A DNA stretch of 8,150 bases from JAHFUI01 sp041485905 (GTDB taxonomy: Bacteria; Acidobacteriota; Vicinamibacteria; Vicinamibacterales; CAVVIG01), in assembly GCA_041485905.1 (NCBI GenBank), contig JBGPKK010000204.1, positions 1-8,150 of the forward strand. Reading direction: 5' to 3'. Positions 1 through 6,089 of this stretch are shown here, in pieces; position 1 is the first letter of the stretch; each line of letters begins with the position of its first letter. The notes beneath the pieces were generated by a model that made no database searches, was not told the DNA's origin, and saw only the letters and a program-made list of their open reading frames with translations. A program made the position numbers and the translations under genes.

Positions 1-1499
1 AGGTCCGACCCCGTCGTCAGAATGCCGCTGTCGGTCACGTCGGTCATCTTGAACTTCCACTTCTCCCGCCCCGTCGCCGGATCGATCGCGATCACCGCGC
101 CGTGACCGGCCGCTTCGGTCCACGTATTGAGAGGGGACCGGCCCAAACCGGGCGCGCCGGGCACCGCCGACAAATTCCGCGGGCCGCCGCCGCCGAAGTT
201 CGTGCCTTCCTTGTACTGCGCCGGCGCCGGAGCATAGATGCTCGCGTAGTCTTCCCACGCGGAGACGTAGAAGAGCCCGGTTCGCTGGCTGAATGACGGC
301 GAGTACCAATTCGTCCCGCCCTGATTGCCCGGATAGGTCGGCTGGCCGTCCGGCTGCGGCGTCTGCAAGGGGCGGCCGCGCTCGTCGAACTGACTCATCC
401 AGTTCACCTTCACGAACGGCTTTCCGAGCAGGAAGCGTCCCGTTTCCCGGTCGAGCGCGTAGAAATTGCCGTTGCGGTTTGCCCAGGTGACGACGTTGAC
501 ACGGCTGCCTGCCCAGTTGTCGACGAGCACCGGGACTTGCACCGAGTCGTAGTCGTAGAGATCGTGCGGCGTGAACTGGTAGTGCCACTTCAGCTTGCCG
601 GTGTCGACATCGAGGGCGACGACTGAGTCGGTGTAGAGATTGTCGCCGGGCCGCTGCGCGCCGTTGTAATCCGGGCCGACGTTGCCCACGCCCCAATACG
701 TCAGGTTGAGTTGTGGATCGTAGGAGCCGGTCAGCCAGATCGAGCCGCCGCCATGCTTCCACGCCTCCGGATCACAAAAGGTAGTCGTCGTCTGAGGAGG
801 ACAGCGCTCCCAGGTTTCGGAACCCGGCTCACCCGGCGCTGGAATGGTGTAGAAGCGCCATGCCTCGCGGCCGGTTGCTACGTTGTAGGCCGCGATGAAG
901 CCGCGGATGCCGTACTCGCCGCCGCCGACGCCCACGATCACCTTGTCCTTGACGACCAGCGGCGCGTGCGTGATCGAGTACCCGGATTGGGTGCTCGCAA
1001 CCTCGGTCTTCCAGAGGGCGCGTCCGGTCTTGGCGTCGATGGCAATCAGCTGCGCATCGAGCGTTCCCATGAACAGCGTATCGCCGAGAATCGCAAGCCC
1101 GCGGTTGTTGGCGCCGCAGCAGACGATGCGATCCTGGGCCGGTGTGTAGCGGTAGATCCAGAACGCACGGCCCGTCGTCGCGTCGAGCGCGACGACGTCG
1201 TTCTGACGCTGGGTGATGTACATCATGCCGTCGACGACAAGCGGCGTGGTCTGCCAGTTGCCGGCGACCGGCGACTGGTAGACCCATTGGAGCTTCAGAT
1301 TCTTGACGTTCGCCGGCGTGATCTGATTGAGCGGGCTGTAGCGCGTGCTGGAGTAGTTGCCGGAGTAGGTCAACCAGTTCTGCGGCTCATTCGCCGCGGC
1401 GGCCAGGCGCTCGGACGTCACCTGCCCGTGCACGCGGAAGGACAGCAGGCAGATCAGAGATCCCACGCACCCTGCGAACAGCCGTTGTCTTCCGTTCAT
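1..1499 (-). CDS. PQQ-dependent alcohol dehydrogenase (methanol/ethanol family), C-terminus cut by window edge
   Basis: This is a periplasmic quinoprotein that oxidises alcohols or aldehydes and passes electrons to a cytochrome c. About 499 residues are visible; family members have roughly 560-620, or about 700 with a fused heme domain, so the C-terminus and any heme domain lie outside the window. Residues 1-25 form a signal peptide, probably cleaved before Gln26. Six propeller-type repeats of the form A-x-D-x-x-TG-x-x-x-W are visible. The vicinal disulfide pair is C127-C128, followed by GANNRG. Expected metal ligands are Glu195 (GGEYGIRG) and Asn273 (GVGN). Asp316 in HDLYDYD is the expected catalytic base, and Asp318 matches the extra ligand of lanthanide enzymes. 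The start is set by AAGGGA 8 bases upstream. It is divergent from the sugar dehydrogenase at 1591. The family call is secure; the substrate is unknown. Confidence 0.93.
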   Translation of the reverse strand, partial: MNGRQRLFAGCVGSLICLLSFRVHGQVTSERLAAAANEPQNWLTYSGNYSSTRYSPLNQITPANVKNLKLQWVYQSPVAGNWQTTPLVVDGMMYITQRQNDVVALDATTGRAFWIYRYTPAQDRIVCCGANNRGLAILGDTLFMGTLDAQLIAIDAKTGRALWKTEVASTQSGYSITHAPLVVKDKVIVGVGGGEYGIRGFIAAYNVATGREAWRFYTIPAPGEPGSETWERCPPQTTTTFCDPEAWKHGGGSIWLTGSYDPQLNLTYWGVGNVGPDYNGAQRPGDNLYTDSVVALDVDTGKLKWHYQFTPHDLYDYDSVQVPVLVDNWAGSRVNVVTWANRNGNFYALDRETGRFLLGKPFVKVNWMSQFDERGRPLQTPQPDGQPTYPGNQGGTNWYSPSFSQRTGLFYVSAWEDYASIYAPAPAQYKEGTNFGGGGPRNLSAVPGAPGLGRSPLNTWTEAAGHGAVIAIDPATGREKWKFKMTDVTDSGILTTGSD

Positions 1500-1516
1500 C
1501 TCTATCGTCCCTTCAG
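1422..1516 (-). repeat. Leader repeat, copy A (RBS plus signal-peptide region of the PQQ alcohol dehydrogenase)
   Basis: This 95-base segment aligns without gaps to 4725-4819 in front of and inside the carboxylesterase gene. By hand count 62 of 95 bases match, and 38 of the first 50. It covers a CTGAA-GGAC-ATAG string, the ribosome binding site, the ATG and the whole signal peptide. The two encoded leaders share 13 of 26 residues. Similarity stops at the Gln after the predicted cleavage site. Confidence 0.6.
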
Positions 1517-1590
1517 TCGTCGATCTTGCGTTGCTCCGGATTATCCTCTCGAGTAAGGTGCTCCCGATCAAGAATCTCGCGGAGGCATAC
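1500..1590. promoter_or_regulatory. Divergent intergenic region between the two PQQ dehydrogenases
   Basis: These 91 bases must hold the start signals for both the alcohol dehydrogenase (leftward) and the sugar dehydrogenase (rightward), unless transcription enters from elsewhere. On the minus strand GATAAT (1545-1540) is a good -10 box about 40 bases before the ATG, but no -35 at standard spacing is evident. On the plus strand GGAGG (1581-1585) lies 5 bases before the ATG at 1591. No clear plus-strand promoter is visible, and it could lie inside the neighbouring coding sequence. Confidence 0.4.
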
Positions 1591-3126
1591 ATGGCAAGAG
1601 GGATGCGGCTCGTCGTGGCGGTCCTGCTGGCAATCTGGACGGTCGGCGCGATCCAGGCGCAGATTCGGACCAACCCCATTCCTGCGCCGATCACCAAGAG
1701 GGGTCTTGCAGTCGAGATCAAGGACCTCCTCCGGCTTCCCGATACGCGCGGTATTCGCCCTGCCGATCAGGACGTGTCGCCTGCCGGCTGGGCACGTGTC
1801 AGCTACGTGCGCGACCTTCCCGACGGGCGGCGCTTCGCCAACGATTCGCGCGGCTTCCTCTACCTGATCGACGCGAACAACCAGCCGCGCGTCTGGGCCG
1901 ACCTCGCCGCGGCGTTTCCGAACGCCGTCTACAACCGGCTGGAAAGCGGCTTCATCGGATTCGTTTTTCATCCCGAGTTCGCGCGAAACGGCCTGTTCTA
2001 TACCGTGCATGCCGAACGCGGCCCCGGCAATCCGAAGGCGCCGGACTTCATCCCGCCCGGGTTCGGTCCCAAGGACGTGACCTACCACGACATCATCACC
2101 GAGTGGCACGCCACGAACCCGGCGGCCAACGTGTTCGATGGAACACGACGGGAATTGCTTCGTGGGAGCCACGTCGTGGCCAATCTCACCCACCCGATGG
2201 GCGCGGTCGAGTTCAATCCGGACGCGAGGCCCGGCGATCCCGACTACGGCCTGCTCTACACCAGCGGCAGCGATCACGGATTCAGCAACGGCGGCGGGCC
2301 GAACGCCAGCAACCCGGCACAGACTCAGCGCCTCGATTCCATCATGACGGCCATCCTGCGGTTCGACCCGCGCAGTCCGACCGTCACGCACGGGGTGAAA
2401 GGGCTCGGCGACTACACGATCCCGATGACCAACAAGTTCGCCGCCGACGGCGATCCGAAGACGCTCGGCGAGATCTACGCGTACGGCTTCCGGAACGCGC
2501 ACCGCCTCTCATGGGACTCCGATGGAACCATGTTCGCGTCCGACATCGGCATGAGTCAGATCGAAGAGATCAATATCGTCCGCAACGGCGAGAACTACGG
2601 CTGGATGCGGCGCGAGGGGTACTGGGAGAACGGCCGGTGGCGCGGCGGGGCGCTCGACGAGCTGTTCGCGCTTCCCGCCGATGTGCTCAATGGCCGTCAA
2701 AAGGACGGCTTTACGTATCCCGTCGCCATCTACGACCATGACGAGGGTCGCGCCATCAGCGACGGCTTCGCGTATCACGGCCGGATCGCCGCGCTTCGCG
2801 GCAAGTTCATCTTCGGCGACATCCCCACGGGACGCGTGTTCGCAGCCGATCTCGCCGAGATGAAAAAGGCGGACGACGGCATCCCGCAGACCGTCGCATC
2901 AATCGAAGAAATCCAGCTGTACGTGCGCGACGCCAACGGCACCCGTGTGAATGTGTCGATGCAGGAGCTCATCGATCGCACCATGGGTGCGAGCATCCCC
3001 AGGGCCGATCTCCATATCAGCCGAACCCGCGATGGAGAACTGCTCCTGACGTCGAGACAGGACGGAACGATCCGGATGCTCGTTCCGGACACGAACGCGT
3101 CCAGCGCCTCGTCCGGCCGGCGCTAA
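1591..3126 (+). CDS. PQQ-dependent sugar dehydrogenase (glucose/sorbosone dehydrogenase-like, secreted)
   Basis: This 511-residue protein belongs to the soluble-glucose-dehydrogenase/aldose-dehydrogenase propeller family, which oxidises sugars with PQQ outside the cytoplasm. The ATG at 1591 has GGAGG 5 bases upstream; the frame stays open to an earlier possible start at 1531, which has no ribosome site. Residues 1-23 are a signal peptide ending AIQA-Q. Family motifs in order: GFIGFVFHPEF (His127, a candidate active-site His), SDHGF (227-231), AYGFRN (Arg301-Asn302, equivalent to the PQQ-contacting Arg-Asn pair of soluble glucose dehydrogenase), DIG...EEIN (318-328), NYGW (335-338), then the closing FGDIPTGRVFAADL blade. 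It has no cysteine. The TAA stop overlaps the esterase stop on the other strand. Substrate and electron acceptor cannot be read from the sequence; the cytochrome at 4805 is a possible acceptor. Confidence 0.9.
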   Translation: MARGMRLVVAVLLAIWTVGAIQAQIRTNPIPAPITKRGLAVEIKDLLRLPDTRGIRPADQDVSPAGWARVSYVRDLPDGRRFANDSRGFLYLIDANNQPRVWADLAAAFPNAVYNRLESGFIGFVFHPEFARNGLFYTVHAERGPGNPKAPDFIPPGFGPKDVTYHDIITEWHATNPAANVFDGTRRELLRGSHVVANLTHPMGAVEFNPDARPGDPDYGLLYTSGSDHGFSNGGGPNASNPAQTQRLDSIMTAILRFDPRSPTVTHGVKGLGDYTIPMTNKFAADGDPKTLGEIYAYGFRNAHRLSWDSDGTMFASDIGMSQIEEINIVRNGENYGWMRREGYWENGRWRGGALDELFALPADVLNGRQKDGFTYPVAIYDHDEGRAISDGFAYHGRIAALRGKFIFGDIPTGRVFAADLAEMKKADDGIPQTVASIEEIQLYVRDANGTRVNVSMQELIDRTMGASIPRADLHISRTRDGELLLTSRQDGTIRMLVPDTNASSASSGRR

Positions 3127-4802
3127 TTGGCGGCTGCTGCTTTGAGCAGCCGCTGAAACGCCGCCTGATAGAAACTCAGCTTGGCTGCCGGCGGCGCCGG
3201 TTCCCCCTGCGGCGTGTCGCCCAGCACCATGACTTTGCTCGTGGCGAGATCCTTGTACTGCGGCCACTGCGGAAGGCGGCTGCCGTTAGGATCTCCCTTG
3301 GTGATGAAGTTCACCCAGTACGACGACATCGTGTCGCCGAGCTTCGTATCGACCTCGTTCCATGTCTGTGTCGCCTGCCCTTTGGGGTTGTTCCAGGCGT
3401 ACGAGATTTCCGCCGTGTGCGTGGCGCCCTGTGGCGAGGGCTGACCGTTCATCGTGGGAACGCGGGTGAAGAAGTACGTGTACGCCTTCTTCCCGTGTTT
3501 CGCCTGCGCCGCGGCCCACTGGCGCATGTTCCAGTTGACCTCGTCCCCACAGGCTTCGTGCGCCGCACGCGCCGCGTCGGCGTCCGACGAGACGGGATAG
3601 AGCTTCAGGTACTGATCGGCCATCTCGCCGAACTTGCGCTGCGCGGCGGTCTTGAACGCCTCGACGGTCATGCCGGCGCCGCCGCCGCGACCCGCCAGGC
3701 CGACGCCCGGGCCGCAGATCCCGAAGTTCGCTTCGTCCTTGTTCGAACCCGTGAGGACGTCGACGGCGTTCTGCTTGCCGTTCATGAACGTCAACGATTC
3801 CTCTTCGGGAATCAGATACCCGTCGACCACCAGACCGCCCGCCGAAAGACCGGTCAGTTCGTTGAGCGGCTTCACGCGCAGATCGCGGATCGTTGTCACG
3901 CCGAGCGCCTCCATCGACTTGACGCCGTCTGCCTGAGCGGAGGCACCCGTCCGCATGCGGGCCATCGTCAGCCCCATCCAGCCGCCGCTCTCCGCGATCG
4001 CGCGATTGAACAGCCCCTTGGCTTGTGGTGACCCGACGAGCGCGCCCACCATGATTGCGCCCGCCGACTCGCCAGCCACGGTCACGTTATTCGGATCGCC
4101 GCCGAACGCGCCGATGTTGCGCTTCACCCACTGCAGCGCGGCGATGGCGTCCATCATCCCGTAGTTGCCCGACGCGTTGTGTCCCGATTCCTTCGCAAGC
4201 TCAGGATTCGCGAAGAACCCAAGCGAGCCGAGGCGGTAATTGAACGTGACGATGACGGGGCCCTTCGAGGCCAGGTTCTCGCCGTCGTACCACTGCAGTC
4301 CGCCGGACCCACCGGTGAAGCCACCGCCGTAAATCCAGAGCATCACGGGCCGACGATCGCCCGCGCTCTTCGCGCTGGTCCAGACGTTGAGATAGAGACA
4401 ATCCTCGCTCCGCGCCGGCTCCCGCGGAGCGGCCTGCGGAGGCGGGGGAGGCGGTGCGGCGGCCGCACCGGGCGCACCCGGCGCCCCTCGCGCTCCGCGA
4501 CCGCCGCCACGGCCGGCGGCCGGCCCCGACGTGCAGGGTGCGCCAAACGCGTCGGCCTTGCGCACACCGTCCCATTTCGCCGGCGGCTGCGGCTCGCGCC
4601 AGCGATTTTCGCCGAGAGGCGGCGAGGCATACGGAATGCCCTTGAACACGCGAACGGACGCCTGGGCGGTGCCTGTCGAGCCAGTGATGAGTCCAGCGTC
4701 GATCTTGACCTGCTCCGGCGGGCGCTGCGCCGTCACGGGCAGGCAGAAGAGACAGATTAGCAGCAGGAAACACCACGCGAACAACTGTCGTCTGCCGGTC
4801 AT
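3123..4802 (-). CDS. Secreted type-B carboxylesterase (para-nitrobenzyl-esterase-like alpha/beta hydrolase)
   Basis: This 559-residue serine esterase hydrolyses carboxylic esters outside the cytoplasm. Residues 1-25 are a signal peptide ending VTA-Q. Type-B landmarks are all present: EDCLYLNVW (133-141), oxyanion-hole IYGGGF (157-162), nucleophile elbow GESAG with Ser246, acid Glu357 in NKDEANF, and catalytic His462 in GATHTAEISYAW. Cys90 and Cys135 match the conserved disulfide that closes the omega loop in this family. That loop carries an unusual insert of about 37 residues, nearly all Gly, Ala, Arg and Pro, including a run of six prolines. The gene starts 2 bases after the cytochrome stop. 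Its ribosome site AAGGA (4815-4811) lies inside the end of the cytochrome gene, so the two are probably co-transcribed and coupled. Its stop overlaps that of the sugar dehydrogenase. The natural substrate is unknown. Confidence 0.93.
   Translation of the reverse strand: MTGRRQLFAWCFLLLICLFCLPVTAQRPPEQVKIDAGLITGSTGTAQASVRVFKGIPYASPPLGENRWREPQPPAKWDGVRKADAFGAPCTSGPAAGRGGGRGARGAPGAPGAAAAPPPPPPQAAPREPARSEDCLYLNVWTSAKSAGDRRPVMLWIYGGGFTGGSGGLQWYDGENLASKGPVIVTFNYRLGSLGFFANPELAKESGHNASGNYGMMDAIAALQWVKRNIGAFGGDPNNVTVAGESAGAIMVGALVGSPQAKGLFNRAIAESGGWMGLTMARMRTGASAQADGVKSMEALGVTTIRDLRVKPLNELTGLSAGGLVVDGYLIPEEESLTFMNGKQNAVDVLTGSNKDEANFGICGPGVGLAGRGGGAGMTVEAFKTAAQRKFGEMADQYLKLYPVSSDADAARAAHEACGDEVNWNMRQWAAAQAKHGKKAYTYFFTRVPTMNGQPSPQGATHTAEISYAWNNPKGQATQTWNEVDTKLGDTMSSYWVNFITKGDPNGSRLPQWPQYKDLATSKVMVLGDTPQGEPAPPAAKLSFYQAAFQRLLKAAAAN
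3131..3152 (+). terminator. Hairpin just after the sugar dehydrogenase stop (possible terminator, no T-run)
   Basis: CGGCTGCT (3131-3138) pairs perfectly with AGCAGCCG (3145-3152) around a 6-base loop, 4 bases past the TAA at 3124-3126. It lies inside the last codons of the oppositely oriented esterase gene. There is no T-run on the plus strand, so it would be a weak intrinsic terminator at best. It may only slow polymerase or protect the 3' end. Confidence 0.35.
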
Positions 4803-4819
4803 GGCTATTGTCCTTTCAG
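4725..4819 (-). repeat. Leader repeat, copy B (cytochrome stop, RBS and signal peptide of the carboxylesterase)
   Basis: This is the partner of 1422-1516. Here the conserved CTGAA-GGAC-ATAG string encodes the last residues of the cytochrome (LKGQ, stop) and also serves as the esterase ribosome site. At the alcohol dehydrogenase the same string is non-coding. Confidence 0.6.
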
Positions 4820-5590
4820 GGAAAGCAGATAGGCGAGGACGTCGGCGATCTCCTCCTCGGAGAGCGTGCCTTTGTAGGACGGCATTGGCGACGTCGTGGA
4901 GATCGCGTACTCCCGAAGGTCGGCCTTCAGCAACGAATGAAGCCGCTCGCGATCGTCGATGATCTGCAGGCTATAGGTATCCTCGTTGAGCCGCCGGCCG
5001 TTGATGATCGTGCCGTCCTTCTTGACCACGTGGACCGGACGATTGATCGGCATCATCTGGCTGGTCGGATCGAGCAACGAGCGCTGAAGGGACCCGGCGC
5101 TGCGAGCCGAGCCGATCTCGCTCAAGTTGGGGGCCACGCGCGATCCGGCGACACCGATGCGGTGACACCCGGCGCAGCGGCCCTTGCCGTCGAAGAGGGC
5201 GTAGCCGCGGGCAGCATCGCCGGTCTTCACTGCCGCGGTGTCAAAATAATTCATGTTGCGAAGGTAGGCGACGATGCCCGCCATGTCGGCGTTGTCCAGC
5301 CTGAACGCGGGCATGCCGGCCGGCGAACCGGCCCGTATGAAGCGTTCGAGATCTCGATCAACGAGGGCGTTCCGGAACGTGCCGCTCCGAAGATTGACCG
5401 CACCGATCGCGTCGCCCTGCGTGCCGTGACAGGTGACGCACTTGGCTGTGTACAGCGTTGCCCCGTAGGCAATATCCGCGTCGGAATACTGGCTGTCGTG
5501 CAGTGGGGCCTGGGTCTGCGCCCTCGCACCAGCCAGGCCGATCGCCCATAGCACCATCGCAACCACCACGGTCGTGCAGGTTCTACGCAT
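4805..5590 (-). CDS. Secreted diheme cytochrome c with a Planctomycete/Verrucomicrobium-type second domain
   Basis: This 261-residue electron carrier has a signal peptide (residues 1-24, ARA-Q). Domain 1 is an ordinary class I cytochrome c: CVTCH at 51-55, with Met93 in AGMPAF as likely sixth ligand. Domain 2 has CAGCH at 139-143 and Met236 in SPMPSY. Between them lies a beta-rich insert (KKDGTIINGRRLNEDTYSLQ, about 190-209) and the domain closes with EEEIADVLAYL. That layout is known from the putative heme-binding domain family of Pirellula and Verrucomicrobium proteins. GAGG at 5599-5596 lies 5 bases before the ATG. It is the first gene of an operon with the esterase. Its likely role is to accept electrons from a quinoprotein dehydrogenase; both nearby candidates have their own leaders, so the pairing is inference. 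Confidence 0.92.
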   Translation of the reverse strand: MRRTCTTVVVAMVLWAIGLAGARAQTQAPLHDSQYSDADIAYGATLYTAKCVTCHGTQGDAIGAVNLRSGTFRNALVDRDLERFIRAGSPAGMPAFRLDNADMAGIVAYLRNMNYFDTAAVKTGDAARGYALFDGKGRCAGCHRIGVAGSRVAPNLSEIGSARSAGSLQRSLLDPTSQMMPINRPVHVVKKDGTIINGRRLNEDTYSLQIIDDRERLHSLLKADLREYAISTTSPMPSYKGTLSEEEIADVLAYLLSLKGQ

Positions 5591-5609
5591 GGATTCCTCG
5601 AGAGTCGCC

Positions 5610-5627
5610 CGCCCGTGACGACGGGCG
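5610..5627 (-). other. Hairpin in the 5' leader of the cytochrome-esterase mRNA
   Basis: On the minus strand CGCCCGT pairs with ACGGGCG (7 base pairs) around a CGTC loop. It lies between the predicted transcription start (near 5628) and the ribosome site at 5599-5596. A stem at the very 5' end of a transcript often stabilises mRNA; whether it regulates anything is unknown. Confidence 0.5.
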
Positions 5628-5634
5628 CCGACAC

Positions 5635-5664
5635 ACTATCCGCCCGCGCCGGCTGACGTGTCAA
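5635..5664 (-). promoter_or_regulatory. Predicted housekeeping promoter of the cytochrome-esterase operon
   Basis: The -35 box TTGACA (5664-5659) is a perfect match. An 18-base spacer leads to the -10 box GATAGT (5640-5635, 4 of 6). This predicts a start near 5628 and a leader of about 38 bases. A short inverted repeat TGAC-GT-GTCA (5654-5663 on the plus strand) overlaps the -35 and could be a regulator site, though it is short enough to be chance. Confidence 0.55.
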
Positions 5665-5700
5665 TCATGAGTGTAATGACGAAGATGAAGGAGGAGTCGA

Positions 5701-5820
5701 CTCGCAAATGTCACTGGGCTCAATTCCCCGCTGGCCTCTGACGTCGCGAATTCGGGTCTCTTCGTGTATGTCGATGATGTCGATGCGCACTACGAGCGGG
5801 CGCGCGCGGATGACTTCCGC
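5701..5820 (+). pseudogene. Probable remnant of a glyoxalase/VOC-family gene
   Basis: Read in the frame beginning at 5701, the sequence gives GLFVYVDDVDAHYERARA (5752-5808 region). This closely resembles the central strand and helix of VOC-family proteins (glyoxalase/bleomycin-resistance fold), where VYVDDVDAHYERARAAGA-like strings are common. A preceding LNSP-like stretch also fits. After ARA the frame runs open to a TAA at 5932-5934 but the expected GxR/DPxGH motifs are absent. There is no plausible start before it either, because a TGA in this frame lies about 20 bases upstream. A short intact protein of unrelated function cannot be excluded. Confidence 0.42.
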
Positions 5821-5936
5821 CGGATTGGTGCTGGGCGACGAATCCCTATACATTTCTTGAAAGCGGAATCTTCTGAATCCGCGCTCCCATGCTCCCGGCC
5901 CGGACGGCGGTGGCGTGTAACCGTTAAGAAATAAAA

Positions 5937-5960
5937 GAGATACGGAGTAGTGCGTATCTC
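5937..5960. promoter_or_regulatory. 24-base inverted repeat (GAGATACG-N8-CGTATCTC) upstream of the Crp/Fnr gene
   Basis: Two perfect 8-base arms at 5937-5944 and 5953-5960 are separated by 8 bases. On the minus strand the stem is followed directly by TTTTATTTCTT, which is the form of an intrinsic terminator for leftward transcription. Equally, it could be an operator for the regulator gene that starts 130 bases further on. No recognised leftward gene ends here, so its role is unresolved. Confidence 0.5.
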
Positions 5961-6089
5961 GGTCGCTTGCGCTGGCTGCCAGGAGGTCTGGGCACATATC
6001 TTGCGCCGACGGTCGAAGCTGAGGCGAGCGGCACGCCGTCGATTTCACCAGCGCCACCTCGTGCGCGTCCTTCAGCGGGAGGGTGCCAG

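Noticed and set aside
711..1556. A 281-codon plus-strand open frame
   Set aside because: It is antisense to the PQQ alcohol dehydrogenase, has no ribosome site and encodes an Arg/Val/Asp-rich shadow.
1531..1590. Upstream start for the sugar dehydrogenase
   Set aside because: It would put 20 residues before a good signal peptide and lacks a ribosome site; the ATG at 1591 has GGAGG at ideal spacing.
1513..2502. A 329-codon minus-strand open frame
   Set aside because: It lies entirely opposite the sugar dehydrogenase, whose motifs are clear. High GC keeps the antisense frame open; the product is Arg/Val-rich with no recognisable domain.
5967..6089. Upstream extension of the Crp/Fnr regulator to a TTG at 5967
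   Set aside because: The added 41 residues are Pro/Ala/Gly-rich and not family-like, while the TTG at 6090 has an excellent ribosome site and gives normal length.
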